NCBI GenBank assembly: GCA_951640165.1
Contig: OX621244.1
Coordinates: forward strand, 13,596,001-13,660,000
DNA: 64,000 nt
Direction: 5' to 3'
Source of the DNA: Pseudoips prasinana
Lineage: Eukaryota; Arthropoda; Insecta; Lepidoptera; Nolidae
The translations under genes and the position numbers were made by a program. Each line of letters opens with the position of its first letter. The stretch's first letter is position 1. The notes beneath the pieces were generated by a model. It did not search any database and was not told the origin of the DNA. It saw only the letters and a list, made by a program, of their open reading frames with translations. Of the stretch, positions 44,301-56,300 are shown in pieces.

Positions 44301-47300
44301 CTTAACAGTAGCTCAACAAATTCACTAGATGTCTTTGAGTTGTTCATAATATCTATGTTGAAGTCTCCACAAATAATTATTTTTTTACTTTTACAAATAA
44401 TTATTTTTTTACTTTTACTTTTACAGTAAAATATTGGTTAAACTAACCAATATTTTACTTAAAATTAAAAAGAAAGAATTTGTTGATCCAATTGTTTTGT
44501 TCGGCGGTCTGTAAATACATAAAATATATATTTTGTGGTCTATTAATTCAATAGCAGAGCATTCAATAATATTTACAATAGACATTTTGTTGATATCATC
44601 GAGAGTTTTAAATCGCAGTCCATTCTTAATTAAAATACATGAGCCTCCATGTCTACCACCCCTCATGAAATATGATCCCAAAAGAAAGTTCGTTATCCGT
44701 AAGTAATCCTCGTCACCCTTCCTCATGTTATGTTCCGTAATGCACAATATATCAACCTTCATACCTTCTGTCGCTAATTCGTCTAAGCACACTGATAGCA
44801 TATCCGATTTATTAATCAAACCATTAATGTTTTGATGCAAGATAGTTAAACAATTATTTACGAAAACAATCACAGCCTAAATCTTTGTTTGTTTGTCTTA
44901 CAGAGTTTGAGTTACTTATTTCATATGATACAGAGTTGTCATTTAGTGTTTTGGAGGCATTGTATTGTATTATACTTTCAATTTGTGCTTCAATGTCCCT
45001 GAAAATTGTATACATGCCTAAGTCATTGATAGAGCCCGTTGTTTTTGAAAACATTGAGTGGTCATACGTTAAGCGCTTGTTTGAGTCAAGAGTATAGCAA
45101 TGTTCATGAGTCATGACATCCAGATACAGGAGGTTGTTGAAATTTTCGATCCTCCAATTAAACATATTAGCATAACTTTTGCACTTAAACGTAGGGACGC
45201 ATAAAATAACATTTGTGTGTTGCACTTTTTTCAGTGATTCTCTTATCGCTAATATCATGTTGATGGAGTCATTTGTTGAGTTGAAGTCTGCCTCGCCGAT
45301 TAAGACTATACAGAAGTCTTCCATTGTAAAGTTTTGTAATTTAAGTTCAATTCCATTCATAATTTCTTTAATTCCGCAATTTGTCTTTAAGTAATGACAT
45401 ATTTGCGTGTTAGGGCCTAAGGTGTTGTCAGCAATTGTAAGGATTCTGTTAGTGTTATTCGCACTCAATATGCAGATTTTCCGAGATAAGGCCTTTTTTT
45501 CGGTCAGTATATTATTGTTGTTAGATGTGGAGGAGCTCGCCAGTTTTGATACATTCAGTAGATCACTTTTTCGTTCCTGAGCGGGTTCTTTCAATCTAGT
45601 TTCTGGTTCTGGTTTCTGAGGAACTGTTTGCGTCTCCTTATTCTGAAAGATGGCAGAGTTCTCAGGGAAGATATTTGATGTTTGTGTCTCCCTATTCTTG
45701 AGAAAGGGAGGGGCCCCATGGTAGTTATCTTGTGTTTTACATATTATTCCGGTACTGGTTGTGCATCCTGGGGTGGATATTTGCGGCAAAGTTTTATTCT
45801 TGCGTTTGGGCGTTATGTTGTTTTTGTCAGGCGTTGCACACAGTTTTTTGTATACGTTCTTTGTCTTTATCATATTTTGTAGATCGGACTTCAAACGAAG
45901 ATTTTCATTATTTAGATTTTCAATCTCTTGGTGCGCGCTCATTAATTGGAGAGTTAGACTTTTATTTTGTTCAGTCAGCTCATTTAAAATTTCACTGTTA
46001 TCATGCAGGCTGTCTTGTAGACTCATCACAGTGGTGTCAAGTATGGTGTTATCAATGGTCATATTTGTTAAATCAGTTAATTAATGAGCTGGTTCTGATA
46101 GGTTTAGGACGATACGTAATGTTGCTGTTGCTAGAATCCATATTATCACAGTGCCCTCTAGCGGTCTAATAATTTCTGGCAGTTTCTATATTAATTTAGG
46201 TGTGTGCTGCGTATTTCGCTGCATGCGTAGTTTCAATGCATTTTATATTCATATATTCATATTTTATTTCAATGCATGCATAATTTCAAGGGATTCTGCA
46301 TACCTTTTTATGGTGGTAGGTGCTTGTCCCAAAGTATTCTTCAGTACACCCAGCGACATCTATGAGAAGTTTTAGGCAAACTTCAGTCTGTTGAATTGAG
46401 TTGCGTTGTACGTAGCAAAAAGTATCGGCGGGGGCCGTTAGATGGTAGCAGATAGCAGTTTTCCTAGGTCCCGTTAGATGGCAGCAGTCGACGTTATTCC
46501 TAGATCGCGATAGATGGCGCTGATCGTATCCGCGTGGTACTTGCTATGCTGTTTCTAATGCGTTAACAATAGATGGCGTTTGTGTTGTGATGTTTTTGAA
46601 TTTATCGTTGAGTAATTATTTTGCACTTTTGAGGTTATAGATTTTAGCAACTTTTTGTATATTCACGTAGCCGTAGTTTGTCCAATAGCTGACTTTGTTA
46701 TTCACTCACAACAGTAGTATTCTTCACTAGAAAAACTTTTATGTCACTGTTTTTAATGTGATTTACCAGTCACTTTCGATGGGTCCTATTTTTCACTGTT
46801 TACACCGTTTTTATGATTATGTACTGAGTTCTTCATATTATTCCGTTGTATTTATGTACTGTTTAAATTATTAATCACTTTTTGCTCCTTTTTAACCACT
46901 TAATTATTTATAAAGTTAATTTAAATACGAGTACGATGTCAACCGTGGCACTGTGTTGCCAACTATAAAAGTACCGTAAAAGCTTAAGAAATACTTGTAG
47001 GTATGTAAGCATAACAATCTAAGAAAAGTGCTTTTCGGGTTTAAAAATACCTGAAAGTAGGCTACAGGTTAGTTATCCCTCTAGCAAGGCCTATACAATT
47101 TGAGACTTGGTATAAGATTCCTTTTCTGCTGTGTGATGACGGCGACAAATATCGGAATCAGAATATCATCACCCCATCTCATCCCGTGGGGGGCGTAGAA
47201 GTCGACCCGAGGGAATATCTACCAGAGGATGGGCAGCAGCTTCCTTCTGATTACTATGACCATCTTACTGCGATCGCCAACCCGTCTGCCAAGCGTGGCG

Positions 47301-50300
47301 ATTATGGCATATCCCCCCAAGACGATTCTTGAGGGAGGCTTGTCCAGCAGTGGACTTATTTAGCTGTAATGATGATGATGATGATAAGATTCCTTTTGAT
47401 TTTTGAGGTCAAATAGTAGCTGCTGTATTCATTCTGGAAGAAATGTTTTTGTCTCACTGATTATTGCCATAGGGGACAAAAACATTTAGAACGGTGTTTC
47501 CGTTGGTATTTCCCCATTTCTAGCTTGCTTGTCTTCCAGAATGAATAGAGCAGCTACTATTTGACCTCTCGAGTTTCTAGAAGCCGATGGATAACACGAA
47601 GGGTGTTAGCGAAGGGAATCTTAAAGTTTTATTTGGTAGTGTGTATCGTTCGTCGCTTGACGGTACAGCGTCTACCCCGGTTTGATAGAAGGTGCTAATT
47701 TGCGATCATTCAAATTTCATAGTTCATAAATTAACTCTGATAGACAGCTGCAACAGCTTAGACTGTAACTACTGCCAACTGCTACGGAAAATGGAGAAAG
47801 GCAAGGAAGAAAAATCAGAAAAAATTGAAGAAGAAAATGCAGTTAACGAAATAGGTAATCTCAAAATAAATACTCACGTTTTCCCTTTCCACATAGTTTT
47901 CCAACAGTACTGGGGTAGATATTGGGAGTCACCGAAGAAAAAGTTACACTTGGGAGGTGATGTGTTCGAGGAATTGGCGACTGGTGTATCACATCTGGGT
48001 TCTAATGGACTTGCAATCGGCGTAAGAGCGTTTAGACCAGGCCTGCAAAACGAATTTTGATAAATCCTTAAAGTAGTATCACTGAAAAATTTGTGCACTT
48101 GTCTGTATGTATGCGACAACCTTTCTTTTAAAAAGCTTCTTGTGAACGTGTCTGTTACACGTCCACATTCTTCATCGTCACATGGTGGGAAAAAACAAGC
48201 CTAAGCTTTTATATTTTTTTTCTTCAAATATAAATTTTACCGTATTATCCGTAGAATAAAGTTCCTTCTGCATAAGCTAGCAATTTGATTATTTATAGAA
48301 AAATAATCAAATTGATAGAAAAATTATGTAAAATGTTATAGCTGATTCTGTACTTGAACAATACCAATCGCTCTCCTTTAAAGTAACGATTATGCAGAAG
48401 TAACTTTATTCTACGGATAAGTTTCACGATACAGCCAGGTTAAGAGCATTCATGCAGAAGAGGGTGATTAAAAAATTAACCTCTTCTGCAATAATGCTTT
48501 TATACAAATATATCTATGTTTTAATTACAGTGAGTAGTAATGTACTACGTGGCCGTAAATCCTATTCATAAACGAGCCCAAATTAATGTTACTATATTCC
48601 AACATACTATTTGACCAACCTTTTGCCAATCCTGTAAGCCCGCGTCCTCATCACATAGGTAATGTTCCACCAAACAATCTCCGTTGCCATGGTAACGAGT
48701 ACTAGAGGTGGCCCTTCATCGATATCTTCGTCTTGTGGCGTCAACGCCGGGTGTGGTGACGACGCTAAAGAGTTGCGATTAGACCGTTCAGGCACGGGGG
48801 AGAATGAACACCAGTGGACTTTGTTCTTGTGGTGCTTCAGGAGGCTGAGCTGCCGTTTGCCTCGAACATTCCATATCTAAGAGATAAATCATACTTTTAA
48901 AATTGATAAACATGATTAACGCAATACGGTAAAATTTGGCGAGTAGTGATCAAGGAGTTAATAAAAATAGGGTAAACTTTGTTGCCGTCGTAGTCACGCC
49001 CTGGATTTCATGAGTTCCGTTTAATGTATGAAAGAGGGACTAATAGAATTTAATAAGTGTGCCGTTACTCAGTGTCAGGTTCGAAATCATCATAGAAATT
49101 TTGTAATGATCATAATTATTTACATAGATTACAATATTAACACTTAAACGGTCATAGCGTATATTTATAATTCATTGGTTTTGATTCTTATTACAGCACA
49201 ATAGAGTTAAAATGGTGTGGTAATTATTATAAAATTGTCTAATTAAGGGTTAAACGTTAAAAAATTGTCGATTATAAATATAAAGCTAGAAATATCATAC
49301 TGCTATTGATGAAATCAGGATGTTTACAAAATATCATAAAAGTTTGCGAACTTCTTGATCTTTACAATATTTTAAGCTAAGATTAATTTATTGAAATGCT
49401 TAGGGCCAGTGCAGACAGAGAGGAGCGCAGCGGAGAGGATTTTATTAAAGCACTAGAAAATCAACTATAAAATTATAGAAATAAAGTGCATTATGCTTGA
49501 ACCTGACATAAAATGCTCGCGCGGTCCCGGACATATAATGTTTAAGCATATATGAACTTTATTTTAATAATTTAAAAAGTTGATTTTCTAGTGGCTTAAT
49601 AAAATCCTCTCCGCTGCGCTCCTCTCTGTCTGCGCTGGCCCTTATTGTAATTTTAGTAACGTTAACTAGAATAGCAGAGTAGCGCCAATTTATAGCGCAC
49701 TCAAGATTTTTTTTCATTGTATTCAAAGATTTGTGCTTCTCAAAAAATGTCTTTTTTGCTTCTATAACATGGGATATTGTAGACATCATAACAAATGAAG
49801 TTAACGTTAGAAATGTGTTATTCATATTGAAAGTATTCATCTTATATATATTCTATAATATTATTGTATAACTAATTAGTTTAAGTTTAGTTATTTATAG
49901 AACATAGCTTTACTTAATTTTTAGAACAATGTTTTGATAGGGTTTTGGGATGATCATGTGTTGATTGGTAACATTGAGAGATGTCAGATAGGGAGAAAAG
50001 ATATTTGTTGTTTTTATGTGAGTTCCGAGTTGAAATAAAAGTTTAAAGAATTAATCCACTGTTTACGTAAGCCAATAAAATATAAAACAATAACTTGATA
50101 TATTATGATAGTAAAGAGACTCACCACAACGTTGCCGGAGTCGAGTCCCAGCGCTAGTATATTGCCATCGGCAGAGAGATCACAGGAGATAATTGCATTG
50201 TTTAACTTAAAGTCTTGTATAGAAACCAACTCCACTAATTTCCCTAACTTCAACTCAAACGTCTGAAAAGAAATTTTCAATATTAACTTATATGATCACT

Positions 50301-53300
50301 GTTCACATTGTTACATTGTTGGTTCACGATTCACAGTATCCAAATTGAACAATAAAATAAAAAAAACTAATAAATAAAAAAATCCTGACTGTGTAAAAAG
50401 TGAACTAAACTACGTAGGTACATAGAAAAATGAACTCAAAAGAAAAAACAAGCACATAGGTGTCCTCCGGTGGTCTAGAATTCTATAACATATTATTGAA
50501 AGAATAGTATTGAAGAAAGGTGTTCAGTAGTCGCTATATTGAATTTTCACTAAACTTATGTCTATAGTGACACTCGCCGGACTAAAAGGAATCTATCGAC
50601 GTGTGAACCATCAAAATCGGCCCAGGCCTTGGGTCCGTATAGTGCTTCAAAAGAACATACATACATAGGCTGATAAACAAATTACCTACCATTCCTTTGC
50701 GTTGCGCAGTAAAAATATATTTTACAAACATAGCTATGTTATCCTACCAATATTATAAAGGCGAAAGTATGTGAGTGTGTGAATAATAAGTGTATGTTTG
50801 TTACTTCTTCACGTTTAAACTGCTGGGCCGATTTTATTAAAATTTGGTATGGAGTGAGCTGACACCCTGGATTAACACATAGGCTATAATTTATAAAGTT
50901 TAATGCGGGTAAAACCGCGGGGCACAGCTAGTATTTCATAATTACGGAAACCATAAACACTGTTCTAGCTTGCTTGTCCATGCCAGTACTAGTAATTACT
51001 TACTTATCGTATGGGCAGTGGTTACCGTCCTAGTGTCTAAGAGTTGTTCAAGCCGCCTATTGGGCCTCTGACATTGTCATGGATGTTTTCTATGTATATA
51101 AGTATTTATCTATCTATATAAGTATGTATATCGTCACCTGGTACCCATAGTACAAGCTTTGTTTAGTTTGGGGCTAGGATAATCTGTGTGACATTGTCCC
51201 CAGATATTATCATTATTGTTTAACGACTGTTGCCTAGTGGCTAAAGCCGGGACCGACGACTTAACGTGCCCTCCGAAGCACGCAGACGCTCAGAAATTTC
51301 TTTTAGTTCACAGATTTTCTTCAAGATAAGTGACTTCCATTCAAAATGGCTGCCATGTCTTACTAATTAAAACCCTCTCTTGCTATACAGTAACAACCTA
51401 TAGTGTTTTAAATTTAACATGCGGTTTATTGACAGCATAGGAGGCTTATACTGCTTCACCGGGCAATAGACGCGAGCGTGAGCCTCGCTCGTGACTATTG
51501 TCACCTACCAAATACGAGTACAAACTAAGTCACCAGTCTGAATATTATAGCATTATTCGCAATGCAAAGCGTTAATCTAATCTCTAAAATGGGAAATCAT
51601 AAATTTAATGGCCAAATGTTTGGCCATTTAAAAAGGATGAAATTGAAATGAAAGAAGATTGACAGAAGAAGTATACCTGGCCTGTGTGAATGGGACAACC
51701 GGAAGGGGAAGACCACGTCGAACATTCTCTGACCAAATTGGAGATGTTCTCAAGAAAGGGCAGGTCAGAAGTACCCTAAACCGGCGAGCATGTATGAAGA
51801 ATATAATGACAGTAATCGAGGCAAAAGAAGTATGCAAAGATCGTGACAAATGGAAATCCGTTGTCTCTGCCTACCCCTCTGGGAAACAGGCGTGAGTCTA
51901 TGTATGTATGTATGTATAAATTTAATCGTCCGGCGGGACTCGAACCAGCACCAACTACCAATCTGGGGTAGGCACTTTGCGTTAAGCTACGAACAATAGA
52001 CACTGGCGGATCAAATTCAGGATTCCCTTGCTATCACCTGTCCGGAGGATGTAGGTATTATCAATCAGCTTTGTTTTCTAGCAACATGGCCGAATGATAT
52101 GTTCACAATTGCAAGTGAAAGATCATATCATATTGATAATACCTTCCAAATTATTAAATTTTAATTTTATAGCATTATTCGCAATGCAAAGCGTTAAGCT
52201 AACCTCAAAACGCCGCATTAAATTTATGATTTCCCATTTTTGAGATTATGTCACCAGTCGCCAGTTTTGGGTTCGAATCTCGGGTCAGGGCTTCTGTATA
52301 ACTGTCGCTGTGCGTTAATACGTAGGTAAAGAGTTCATGGATACAAATACAAATTAAGGGTCATGGTGGGCCCGGTCGTGTTTCCGACTGGAGAGTACAT
52401 ATATTGGACTAGCTATGCCCCGCGGTTTTGACGACGTTAAATTTTATAAATTATCACAGCTCCTCCCCTGTAGGTGATAGCGTGATAATATGTAGCCTAT
52501 ATGTTGACCCGACCTCTTAGTAATATTCATGCAATATTTGATGTAAATCCATTCAGTACTTTTTGGGTTTAGCCCAGACATACATACAGACAAAAATTCT
52601 AAAAACTATATTTTTGGCTTCGATATCGATTGTAGATCATGCCACAAGTATACTTTAAAAAAAATATTCAATGTACAGTTTTGACTTTCCTACGATTTTA
52701 TTATATGTATAGATTATGTAAGTTCTTCGTATTTGTGAACAGCCTGAGATTATGACGTTGAATAAAATAAAATAATTAGTTGTAATTACCTGAAATCCGT
52801 TATGCCGACTATCACAGATAACTAGTATATTATGTTGGAAGGCCGCCGATTTAATATTCACACTCGATTGCCTCCCATTCAGTATTGCTAAGAGTTTTAA
52901 GTCCTTTCCCCATAGTTTGATCGTGGCGTTATATTCAACGGTAACGATGCCTAGTTCTTCGATCCAGAAGCATTCGACCAGCCCACTGCCATTGCATAGG
53001 TTCTTATGTTCACTGTTAGGGAACATACGGTCTTTGGAACTGATGCTAGTGTCACTGCTTGAACTGGATAGCCTGGAGAACTCAGACTGGCTGCTTTTTT
53101 TCTTTACACCTAGAAAAAATATCTTCGTTAGTATTGAATGTAAATAAAAAAACAATCATTACAGCTGGAAGAAGTCTACTGCTGGACAGGCTTCCCCCAA
53201 GAATTATCTCGCCACGCTTGGCAGACGAGTTGGCGATCGCAGTATGTTGGTCATAGTAATCAGAAGGAAGGTGCTACACGTCTTCTGGTAGATATTCCCT

Positions 53301-56300
53301 CGGGTCGACTCCTACGCTCCAATGAGATGAGATGGGGTGATGATATTCTGGTATTCGGGTAGGTAGATTTATTTATTTAATAATGTTAATAAAAAATATT
53401 AACCTAGTTTATATATGTACCTTTTTAGCACCTCACCTCATTTATTGTGAATTTAATGGTACTTCCTAGGATACGTCAGTCTCCCCTTAATACAGACTAA
53501 TTAGTAGCCTATCTAGGAGGGCAGCACGTCAGCGATTTTGTAACTACTATGTACGAGTATGCTTTAGTGAAATGAAGATTTATTATTTAATTGTAAGGAA
53601 TTTTCAAGATCGCTGAAGTGTCACATGGGACTTTGCCTTTATATTTCATTTTCATTCACTGTGTATTGCAGTGTTTACTGTGTATGTCATTGTAAGTGAT
53701 TTGTCATAAGAAGATTGTTGGTAATTTCTAAATTAATTATTACGAAGTGTTAATAAACCTTTTTTGATGAAATCCTTTTAATTTCTGGAAATATATTTTT
53801 ATTCGCCAAGTTTACCACACAGCATGTGGACGAAGCAAAAAAAATTACATTGATTCTTACCTTGTATATCGTTTAAAATCTCCTGTGACCCCAAATTACT
53901 GTTACCCTTTTGCAACATCTCTAGTATCCAATTCCCCGTGAAACTTAACCTGTATGCCATTAAACACCTATTCTTGCCTGCGACCATCAATAAGTTAGGA
54001 TTAACAAAGTTTAGATATTCCACTGGGCTGTAGAGATCCATTATAGTAACACTTTCTTTAGTGCGAAGGGTGTACTTCTTCACAGAGCCCGACGCGAGGC
54101 CGTAAATGATGTATTGATTGCAAGGAGAAATCTTTACAGTCTTTATATATTCTTCTGTTGCTTCAGTTATTTCTGTTAATACTTTCCTTCCACGCATTAC
54201 CTTAAAAAGAAATAAGAGATTTCCGCTATAGTGTAGCTCTAGATCCCAGTAATACATTAGTGGAATATTTATATCTAATCAATTTTTTATATTCTTAATA
54301 AATAATCGATTATAATAATAAACCTGTAGCAAAGTTATTGAAAACGCGAATTATTTTACAATATAATTAATGAAAAAAAGGATTAATGAAAGTAGATTGA
54401 CCAAAGAAGTATACCTGGCCTGTGTGAATGAAACAACCGAAAGGGGAAGACCTCGTCGAACATTCTCTGACCAAATCGGAGACCTTCTCAAGAAAGGGCA
54501 GGTCAGAAGTACCCTAAACCGGCGAGCATGTCTGAAGAATATAATGACAGTAATCGAGGCAAAAGACGCGTGCAAAGATCATGACAAATGGAAATCCGTT
54601 GTCTCTACACCTCTGGGAAACAGGCGTGAGTCTATGTATGTATGTATAATGAATGAATATTGAAATTCCTACTTATCATTTTTTTAGCAATTCTGCTGTG
54701 ATCTTGACAAAATATGGTAGACGTAACAGTTTAACTATTACGTTGACATTATGTAGGCCTTGACGTATTATCAGAAAATCCAAATAATGTCTTTAGAGCA
54801 AAGGCATACAATGATCTGCAGTGTGGCATCGTAATTAAACAGATAACACTGCTACAACGCGCAATGTCTGGGAATCGTTGTTCTGAATTACATCAGTCAA
54901 TTAACGATTATGGAGCGTTACAAACATTTCTATCGTCATTGCTACTGTAGTAAAAAACAAAACAAACGTATGAGCACGAGACGATTTTGAGTAGATATGT
55001 ACAGTTTTTAGAACCTCACCACACACAACTCGGTGGCGGTGCGTGAACTCTCCAGAGCCGTAATCCATCACCACTCTTTCCACCTCATCTCTCAAACCTA
55101 CATATGTCACGTGTGATGCAACGTTTGACGTGGTCGCTTGGCAACTTGAATCGTTGGTAGTGTGGTCACCCGCAGATGGCAAATGAGATTCTGGGCTCTA
55201 ATCCAGAGCAGGCTCAAAGAAAGTGGTATTAGGATATTTTTGCTAGGAAAAATTTTCATTATGAGCTCGAAGTCTGGAAGTTGGCGGTGTTGCACCTCCT
55301 TACCTCGGAGAGCACGTAAAGGTACCTTGAATCGTTGGTCTAGCGGTAGTGTCTACAACCGCAGATGGCAAATGAGGTTCTGGGCTCAAATCCGGAGTCG
55401 GCTCAAAAAAAGTGATATTAGGATGTTTCTACTACGAAAAATTTTCATTATGACCTCGAGTCATAATGCAAATTTTTCGAAAATTGCACGAAAGTGCAAC
55501 ACCGCCAACTTCCAGACTTCGAAGTCTAGAAGTTGGCGGTGTTCCACTTTCGTCTCTCGGAGAGCACGTAAAGTTATCTCCATACCTGAACTCTTTCTGG
55601 TCGATTCCCTATCGGACCATGAGGGGAGGAATCAAAAATGGACCTGTGTTTGGGCACACCCTTGTGCACATAAGTACCGCGCCTAGTCTCCATAGAGACT
55701 GCCTGTCATGGACAGATTTCAACCGGGACGAAAGTATAGTATGTTATTTAATTTTTAGGCACCGTATCGGGTGGCTTCCCTCTTATGCCAACTTGGTTCT
55801 GCTCTTGAACACGCTGTGGATGACGCAATGAAGTAGGAAGAAACTAAATAAAAAACTAACCTGAATATTATTCTTATCGTCCACTACAGCCAACAAAGGC
55901 TGCGGTACATCATTATTATTGCAAATGCCCTTTAAGTTTAATGGTTTCAATGAATGTCGGTCTAAACTCAATGAGTTCTTCAGAAGTACTTTTGACACTT
56001 CTTTATGTGTGGCAAATGAATGGTGCCTTCGAGGTGTACTGGAAACGCTATCAGTACCACTGTTAGGCGTTGAGTTTGGCGTTTGCGGGGAAACGGGATG
56101 CAAAAAACTCACGTCGAATTTAGTAGTTAGACGTACTTTCCTAAAAAAATAAACAAAATTAAAAAAAAAATAGACAAGGTAAATAATTATTTGAAATGAA
56201 AGAAAGAAAGAAATAATTTTATTTTCATAACATATACGGAAAAAACATTACAATTGTGGTATATTTAAATAAAAAATCTAATTTTATCCGTACTGGTATG

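Larger units (their letters stand above)
41735..46062 (-). mobile_element. CR1-like LINE, nearly full length, broken ORF2
   Basis: ORF1 (46062-44854) overlaps the start of ORF2 (44873) by 20 bp. ORF2 then has an endonuclease, a reverse transcriptase and a C-terminal domain down to 41953, followed by a 3' UTR to about 41735 with an ATTTGA-type repeat end. A possible 5' UTR with repeated AGATGGC motifs extends to about 46600. ORF2 is broken at least three times: near 44350-44420, near 43010 and near 42230. CR1/Daphne-type assignment is from domain style and ORF1 content. It occupies the 7.3-kb last intron of Dark, in the same orientation. Confidence 0.85.

Noticed and set aside
44885..46375. 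Several plus-strand ORFs over the CR1-like LINE (hydrophobic translations)
   Set aside because: They are antisense to ORF1, whose frame is continuous and has domain-like content.
47692..48060. Plus-strand 122-residue ORF ([20 protein letters not shown])
   Set aside because: Low-complexity Lys/Glu run within intron DNA next to MITEs; no homology recognised and no splice or promoter signals.
54901..55182. Minus-strand 93-residue ORF ([18 protein letters not shown]) as a further Dark exon
   Set aside because: Window exons 8 and 9 already join in phase 0 without it, there is no suitable splice pair, and it runs into SINE sequence.
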